A stretch of DNA of 25,512 nucleotides from a virus. The notes under the pieces were generated by a model. The model was given only the letters and a program-made list of their open reading frames with translations, was not told where the DNA came from and did not search any database. A program made the position numbers and the translations under genes. Location of the stretch: IMG/VR virus record IMGVR_UViG_3300008120_000368, positions 1 through 25,512 of that record; one strand, 5' to 3'. Below are positions 16,401-22,800 of this stretch, piece by piece (positions within the stretch are counted from its first letter, which is position 1; each line of letters begins with the position of its first letter).

Positions 16401-16843
16401 TAAATATAGCATACAGCGAAATCAATGATTATAAAATGTTAACTGATAGTGTTATTTTAAACAGTGTTCAATTTAAACCATTGTTTGGAAATAAAGCATC
16501 ACCTCAACTACGTGCTACTATTAAAGTTATTAAGTCTAGCGGAACAACTGCCAGTGACAGTGAAATTCGAAGCGCAGTGCTAAGTGAAATGAATACATAC
16601 TTCAGCATTGACAATTGGAATTTTGGTGACACTTTTTACTTCACTGAACTTAGTGCATATTTGCATTCTAAGATAGGTGACTTAGTAAACTCTGTGGTGC
16701 TAGTGCCAAATGATCCTTCATTGAAGTTTGGTGACTTGTATGAGATTCGTAGCGCACCTTACGAAATTTTCGTCAATGCGGCACAAGCAACTGATATCAT
16801 GGTTATCAGCGCATTGACACCCGCCGAACTACAAACATTTTAA
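13487..16843 (+). CDS. 6: gp6-like baseplate wedge protein (baseplate J type), enlarged
   Basis: In T4, gp6 dimers form the inner ring that links wedges of the baseplate. This protein has 1,118 residues against 660 in T4. Both ends are recognisable. The N-terminal part (about 35-120) includes YETLRKTFVDYLRKNYPE, YVALLDVMAFMGQALSFRDD and an ERRDSVIKLANLVGY segment. The C-terminal part (about 985-1105) includes DSVILNSVQFKPLFG, DNWNFGDTFYFTELSAYLHS and NSVVLVPNDPSLKFGDLYEI. A middle piece includes YVFGDGVFGEMPIGNFTAYVRAG and AQARETLANIKQRAPQRFYS, typical of baseplate J-like wedge proteins. The extra length lies in residues about 500-970, a beta-rich Tyr/Asn/Thr region with no family I recognise. 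The ATG has AAGAG nine bases upstream. Confidence 0.85.
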   Translation: MATSSRQSSIFGVNDWKTIYKTYKQADFQSYDYETLRKTFVDYLRKNYPETFNDYIESSEYVALLDVMAFMGQALSFRDDLNTRENFIDTAERRDSVIKLANLVGYNPKRNQTGEGYLKITSIQTTEQVKDINGLVLNNLTILWNDPANPNWQEQFNSIINAALIDSQRIGRPGNSKSILDVKTDEYSISLPTGIIATAPFNATVDGVNMDFECVSVTSLNSDSLYEIPPGPNGKFNIVYRNDRLGYGSPNTGFFMYFKQGSLQTYGFNLTEQISSQVVDVNIQGINNTDTWLYNFDNTTGAINQWTQVDSIYANNTNQLLSTNKKIYSITSRFNDQVSYVFGDGVFGEMPIGNFTAYVRAGNALTYTINPDEMQGTTVSINYISRVGRVETLTITMELTIPVANAQARETLANIKQRAPQRFYSQNRMVNGEDYNNFPYTLYGSIIKSKALNRSSVGVSRNFDLLDPSAKYSSTNNFSDDGGLYLENGDGYTTFTANTSNDVVAFLTETLNNELNDHRSYQYYTQNYRRYNVNSGTGDGTVVWNQSSFNTLESTGYFKNLSGPMPIGVYSTGNVKYLTEGALIKFIAPSGYYFGQDNRLIEGLPTPADNTFIWTSVASVTGDGCNNGQGNLGSGFGPVVLNNPIPNGVILTTVLPSFTNLLPSDVIQDCITQITLNQSFTLIYNNALLANQTRWIVDTFDKTNYFVKFESLGSNRYMVTYKSLAYYFGSVANIRFTFNKNNVIYDPSTGKLLQDFVNVLKVNSQPDSNYPFAVDNKLSIVGQLVESDGYIDDYSVEISSTDPNVAGVVKDPDFFYDLTGYATGTKNTSHFVFFQQVTDINLLTRYQMVSNKNIIYAYTTKAEIAVVQYEYAAGQLYYATKENAFYQSVNDAVTKNIIRLVQVSNYIAKTGRQGLSFQYRHNSSNTTRIDPATTNIIDLYVVTQSYYTQYQNWIKDTSNKLTEPTSPSINELNIAYSEINDYKMLTDSVILNSVQFKPLFGNKASPQLRATIKVIKSSGTTASDSEIRSAVLSEMNTYFSIDNWNFGDTFYFTELSAYLHSKIGDLVNSVVLVPNDPSLKFGDLYEIRSAPYEIFVNAAQATDIMVISALTPAELQTF

Positions 16844-16856
16844 TAGGTAAAACAGA

Positions 16857-19800
16857 ATGGCAACAAGAGTTAGAACAATTGATTTTTTACCAGAAATCTT
16901 TAAAACAGATATTAACAATCAGTTTCTATCGGCTACACTAGATCAATTAGTACAACCTCCTAATTTCAAAAAAATTCAAGGGTTTATTGGAAGTAAGTTT
17001 GGGTATGGTGTTACCTCTAACGACGGCTATGTGGCTGAACCAACTAAGACTAGATCGGATTATCAGTTAGAACCAGCAGTCATTTTTAAAAAGAAAGATA
17101 CTCAAGTTGCAGTAGATGCTATTACATACCCTGAATTAATTGATTCATTATATGTTGAAGGTGCTGCCACTGACAACCACAACAACTTATTCACTAATGA
17201 ATTTTATTCATGGGATAGTTTTACAGATTTAGACAAGCTAATAAACTACAGCCAATATTATTGGTTGCCACAAGGTCCTGAACCAGTTAACATCAGTGAT
17301 ACTGACATGTACAAAAGCGGTACATTCACTATGCTCTCTAATAATGTGGTATATGATATTACATCTGATTTATTTACGTTTGACGTAAGTAATCCTACAA
17401 TCACATTGGTTAGAGGTGGTTCGTACAAATTTGTAGTAGGGCAAGATACTCAGTTTTTCATTCAAACAGAACCGGGTATTACTGGTTATGAAAAACTAAG
17501 AACAAACATTAGTACACGTGAAGTCTATGGGGTAGATAATAATGGGTTAGCCAATGGCACTATTACCTTTGATGTACCACTAGCTAATGCACAAGATGAA
17601 AACAACTATCCGGGTAATAACCCTGTTGACTTGGTTACTAATAAATCAATTGGCGATGTACACGGCAAAAAATTAAGTGAATTAAACAACATTGACGGTA
17701 TTGCAAGTTTAGATGGAAAAAGAATATTATTCTATGGAACGCAGCCAGAAGTACAAGCATACATTGGAGACTTCTACGGAGAGTATGCATTTGACGTTGA
17801 TAATCCTAGCAGAGTTATACCTATTGTAACTGAAGTAACCGCAACAACAGGCGAAGTAACAGACTTTGACGAAGAAACGTTTGATAGTGACCCATTAGCT
17901 TATACAAGACATACGATAACGTGTTTGTCTACTAGTGGATTTGATGTTAATGACGCAGTAACATTTACTGGAATTTCTTTTGGTGGTATAGAAGAAGGAT
18001 TAGTTTATTACATAGCTAGTGTTATAAATGACACCACTTTTAGTATATCTCCTTCTTTGTACGGAACTGCACTTGAGCTAACTAACGGTACAACCAATTC
18101 AAATGGTAAGTTGTATGTAACCGTGCATCAAGGTGGATTTGAAGAAGGTACATTAACTACTGTAAATAATAATTTTTATAGAATCTCATATGTTGGTGAA
18201 GTAGATGATCCTATTATCAGTTTATATGAAGATGGTGTGATCCCAAATGACCAAACGATAGAAGTAAATTATGGTAAACAGTATATCACTCGTCATTTTG
18301 TTCGCAATGCATATGGGGAAATATTATTAGTCCCTCTTATTACTGCCACTCTAAACAAGTTGTACTATCAGGACAGCGTCAATCCAGACCAGTATGGTAT
18401 CATTAAACTTATTGATTCTCCTAGCCTTTCTGAAATAGACATTGATGATATTATAGGAAAGAAAACATATACTAGCCCAAACGGAGTAACGTTTACAAAT
18501 GGCTTAAAGGTTAAGTTTAACGGTAATATTACACCTGCCAAGTATACCACAGACCAATATTATGTAGAGGGTGTTGGCACAAGCATTGCGTTATTGCCAG
18601 TTAGTGAACAGTTAGTACCTGAACCGTTTGGTCAGGGATTCTTTGCACCATTTGACAATGCAGCCTACGACACAGACGCATACGGTAATGCATTACTAGT
18701 ACCGGCGGAGAGTGATTATATTACCATCAACCGTAATAGCAAAAGTAAAAATGCCTGGAGTCGCAGTAATAGATGGTTTCACGTTGACGTATTAACTACC
18801 ACACTTGCTAATAATAGTAACAGTCCAATGGTTGCAACAGCACTTTCTAACACAACCGCTAGGGCCAAAAGACCGATCATTGAATATTATCCAAATATAA
18901 AATTATTCAATTCAGGTAGCATGGGTAAAGCACCGGTCGATTATATAAATTTTAGTGTCACTGATGCATTCAATCAAGTTGCAGGACAAACTACATATTT
19001 TCCAGACGGTGCTGAAAATGAATTGTTTGATGGTGCACGAATTATATTTGCTAATGATACTAACGTTGAAGTCAGAAATAAAATTTTTGTATGTAACTAT
19101 AGTAAAACAAAATCTACTACAACGGGTTCAGTTATTACATTAACTAAAGCATATGACGGTGATGTATTATATAATGACCAAACAGTTATAGTTAAGGGAA
19201 CTACTTATCAAGGTAAGAGTTTTTATTTTGATGGTTCTGTTTGGATACCCGCACAGTTCAAACAGTATGTAAATCAATATCCCAAGTTTGATGTGTTTGA
19301 TACCAATGGAATAAGTTTTGGTGATATTGAATATTATCCTGGTACTGATTTTATTGGTTCAACATTATTTGAATATCAATCTAGCTCGGGCGTAGATGAT
19401 GTTATTTTAGGTTTTCCTATTAAGTATAGTTCTATTACCAACATCGGTGACATTAGTTTTAGTGTAAGTTTAAATTCTCAAACATTCAACTACGTATATA
19501 ACAGCCAATCTATTACTACGTCAGTAAATTCAGGTTATGTTCATATCTACTCATCAAATACAATTTATGGCAGACATATTGGTTGGCAAACGGCTGTTTC
19601 ACCTTCTATCCAGTATCAGGTCTTTAATCTAGCATACTCTCAAGATACAATAATATGCGATATTCCTGCAAAAGATGTGGCAGAAACAGAATGGCCAGTG
19701 ATTACTGTATACGTAGATAATCAACGAACTACGGATTATACTTATATAGTAACTGACACAACCACTGTTATCACACTAACCAATCCACAAGTAGTAGGTA

Positions 19801-22800
19801 CACCAATAGAAATTTTAATTTACAGCGATAGCGTTAGTAAAGTTGCATATTATCAAATACCTGCAAACTTTGACCATAACCCGTTCAACGCACAAGTAGC
19901 TGTGGTTAACTTAGGTGACTTGCGTGGTCATTATAAGAGTATCTGCAACAATATTAAAACATTAACTGGTAATGCATTTGGACCCAACAACTATAGAGAT
20001 TTAGGAAATCTCGTTATATATGGTACACGTATCATACAGAATAGTGCCTCACTTGTAGCACCAGCTATATTTTTAAAATCATCTGATAATAATATTTTCA
20101 ATGCACTAACTTTCAATGCAACTGAATATACAAAATTCAAGGCAGCATTGATGGATACGGTAAACAGATCAGATTATAATCCATTACAACCTAACAGCGA
20201 TATATTGGATGATGCATTAGATCAATTGACCGGTACTAGGTCAGACACTAACTCTTTCTTTTGGAGTGATATGCTACCCTCAAAAGGAGCATTAACTGTC
20301 AAAACATATAACTTTAAGAGCGGTGTAGATTCATCTATATACCCCTTAACAAAAGTTTATGATTATGCTACTGCTAACTATAATGGTGTACTAGTATATC
20401 TAAACAGAAAAATTGATGGCGTAGTTCGAAACATACAATTACTAAACGATATTGATTATCAAGTAAGTTCAACTGAAAAAAGTTTAACTATTAGCAAATA
20501 TCTGTTACCTAACGATGTGCTTACCATCAAAGAGTATTCACAAACATACGGAAGCTATGTACCAAATACTCCTACTAAACTGGGACTATATCCATCATAT
20601 ATACCAGAAGTTTTTAAAGATAACAGTTTCATAACACCTACATATTTTATCAGAGGTCATGATGGATCATATACAAAACTGTATGGTGATTATAATGAAG
20701 GGTATCTAGAAGATTTTAGAGACCGTGTATTGTTTGAATTTGAAAACAGAATTTATAATAATTTAAAAGTTAAAGCTAAGATACCTCTAGAATATGATGA
20801 TATTTTTCCGGGACAATTTAGAACTACTGATTACTCGTTTGAAAAGTTAAACGCAATATATTCCTCACAGTTTTTAAACTGGGTGGGTACAAATAGAGTA
20901 AACTATCAAACTCAATATTATAGTGCCACTAATGAATTTACATGGAACTATAGAAATTCTACAAACAAGTTAACTAATACTAATCTTCAACAAGGTAATT
21001 GGAGAGGGGTATTTTATTGGTTATATGATACATCACACCCAGATACTCGTCCATGGGAATTATTAGGTATAAACAATAAACCAACTTGGTGGGATAGCCG
21101 TTATGGCGAAGCCCCATATACAAGTGACAATACATTACTATGGACTGATCTAAGTAACGGGTATGTATGGAATAACGGTGACGGTTATATTAATACTAAA
21201 CGTGTTCGACCTGAATTATTGAAGGTATTGCCAGTAGACTCTAAGGGTAGATTAGTTAGTCCATTTACGAATTTACTAAGCGCATACGACATTAAAACTT
21301 TCAATATAGATTGGAACATTGGAGATTTAGGTCCAACTGAATATAGCTATAGAAAGAGCAGTCAATGGCCATTCGATTTAATGCGCATGTATGCATTATC
21401 TAAACCTGCACAATTTTTCTCGTTAGGTATTGACCTTGACGTATTGCAATATAACTATGAATTTAAACAATACTTAGTTAATGATAGATTACGTCAACCA
21501 CCGTCGAGCTTGTTAATATACGGCGGCGGAGAAGATAACGCCGCTCATAGTTATTTGAACTGGATTGTTGATTACTTAAACCAATATGGTATTAACGGTA
21601 GTCAACAAATATCAGATTATTTTAATAATACTGATGTTAGATTAACTTATAGAATGGCTGGATTTAGTGATAAAGACTTGTTAAAATTCTATGCAGAAAA
21701 AGGATCACCTAACAGTAAGAACAATAGTTTGTTGATACCTGACGAAAGCTACAATGTCATACTGTATGAGAATCAACCGTACGACATCATTGTATATAGT
21801 TCCATCGTCATACAAAAAACTAGTCTTGGTTATAGAGTATATGGAAAATATGGTACTGAATTTACTAGTCTAAGTGCCTTAGTACAATTTGTTGGTGGGT
21901 ACGGCAATTATTTAGAAACTCAAGGTGTAACATTTAACAATATTGAAAATGCATTAGAGTTAAATTGGAAACAGATGATTGCAGAACTTCTATACTGGTC
22001 TAGATCTGGCTGGGAAGATGGTAGTATTGTAAACTTGAATCCAAATGCTAATAGTATTACTATTACTACAGAACGTGGTATATTACAACCACTAACACTA
22101 TACCGTGACAACTATATTCTAAATCAAAACTTAATACCTATTCCATTAAATGACTTAGCTATTACCAGACTGGATACTACGTTCACTGCTACTGCATTAA
22201 ATCAGGGTGATTCTATAAGTTTTATGCGAAGCAAAATAAGTGGTGTAGAACACATTGTGATATTTGACAACACCACTGTATTTAATGATACTATGTTTAA
22301 CTTAGTTACGGGCTTACGCCAACAACGTATATACGTTAAAGGTGTAAAAACGGCTGAATGGACTGGTCAGATGAACGCTGCCGGGTTTATTATTAATCAA
22401 GACAATATACAAGAGTGGGTTACTAATCAAAAATATAACAAAGGTTCGATTGTCAAGCACAAGAATGAATATTGGATTGCAAACAAAGTAACAGTAACGC
22501 CTGCTACTAAATTTAATCCAGACGAGTGGCACATAACATCATATGATAGTATCCAAAAGGGTATGTTACCTAACCCTAGTACTAGGGCATATGAATCAAC
22601 CTTGTACTATAACACCAACATAGCTAATTTAAAAAATGATGCAGACTTATTAAGTTTCTCATTGATTGGATATCGTCCTCGTAACTATCTAGCGGAAGCT
22701 AATTTGGATGATACTACTCAAGTTAATATCTACAAGAATTTGATTTCAAGTAAGGGTACTAGAAATGCATTCGATTCATTGGTTGGTATAAACCTACAAC

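Noticed and set aside
18955-19143. Short 62-codon rightward frame within the giant gene
   Set aside because: It is out of frame with the 2,885-codon gene, has no ribosome binding site and no domain, and is a chance frame in AT-rich sequence.
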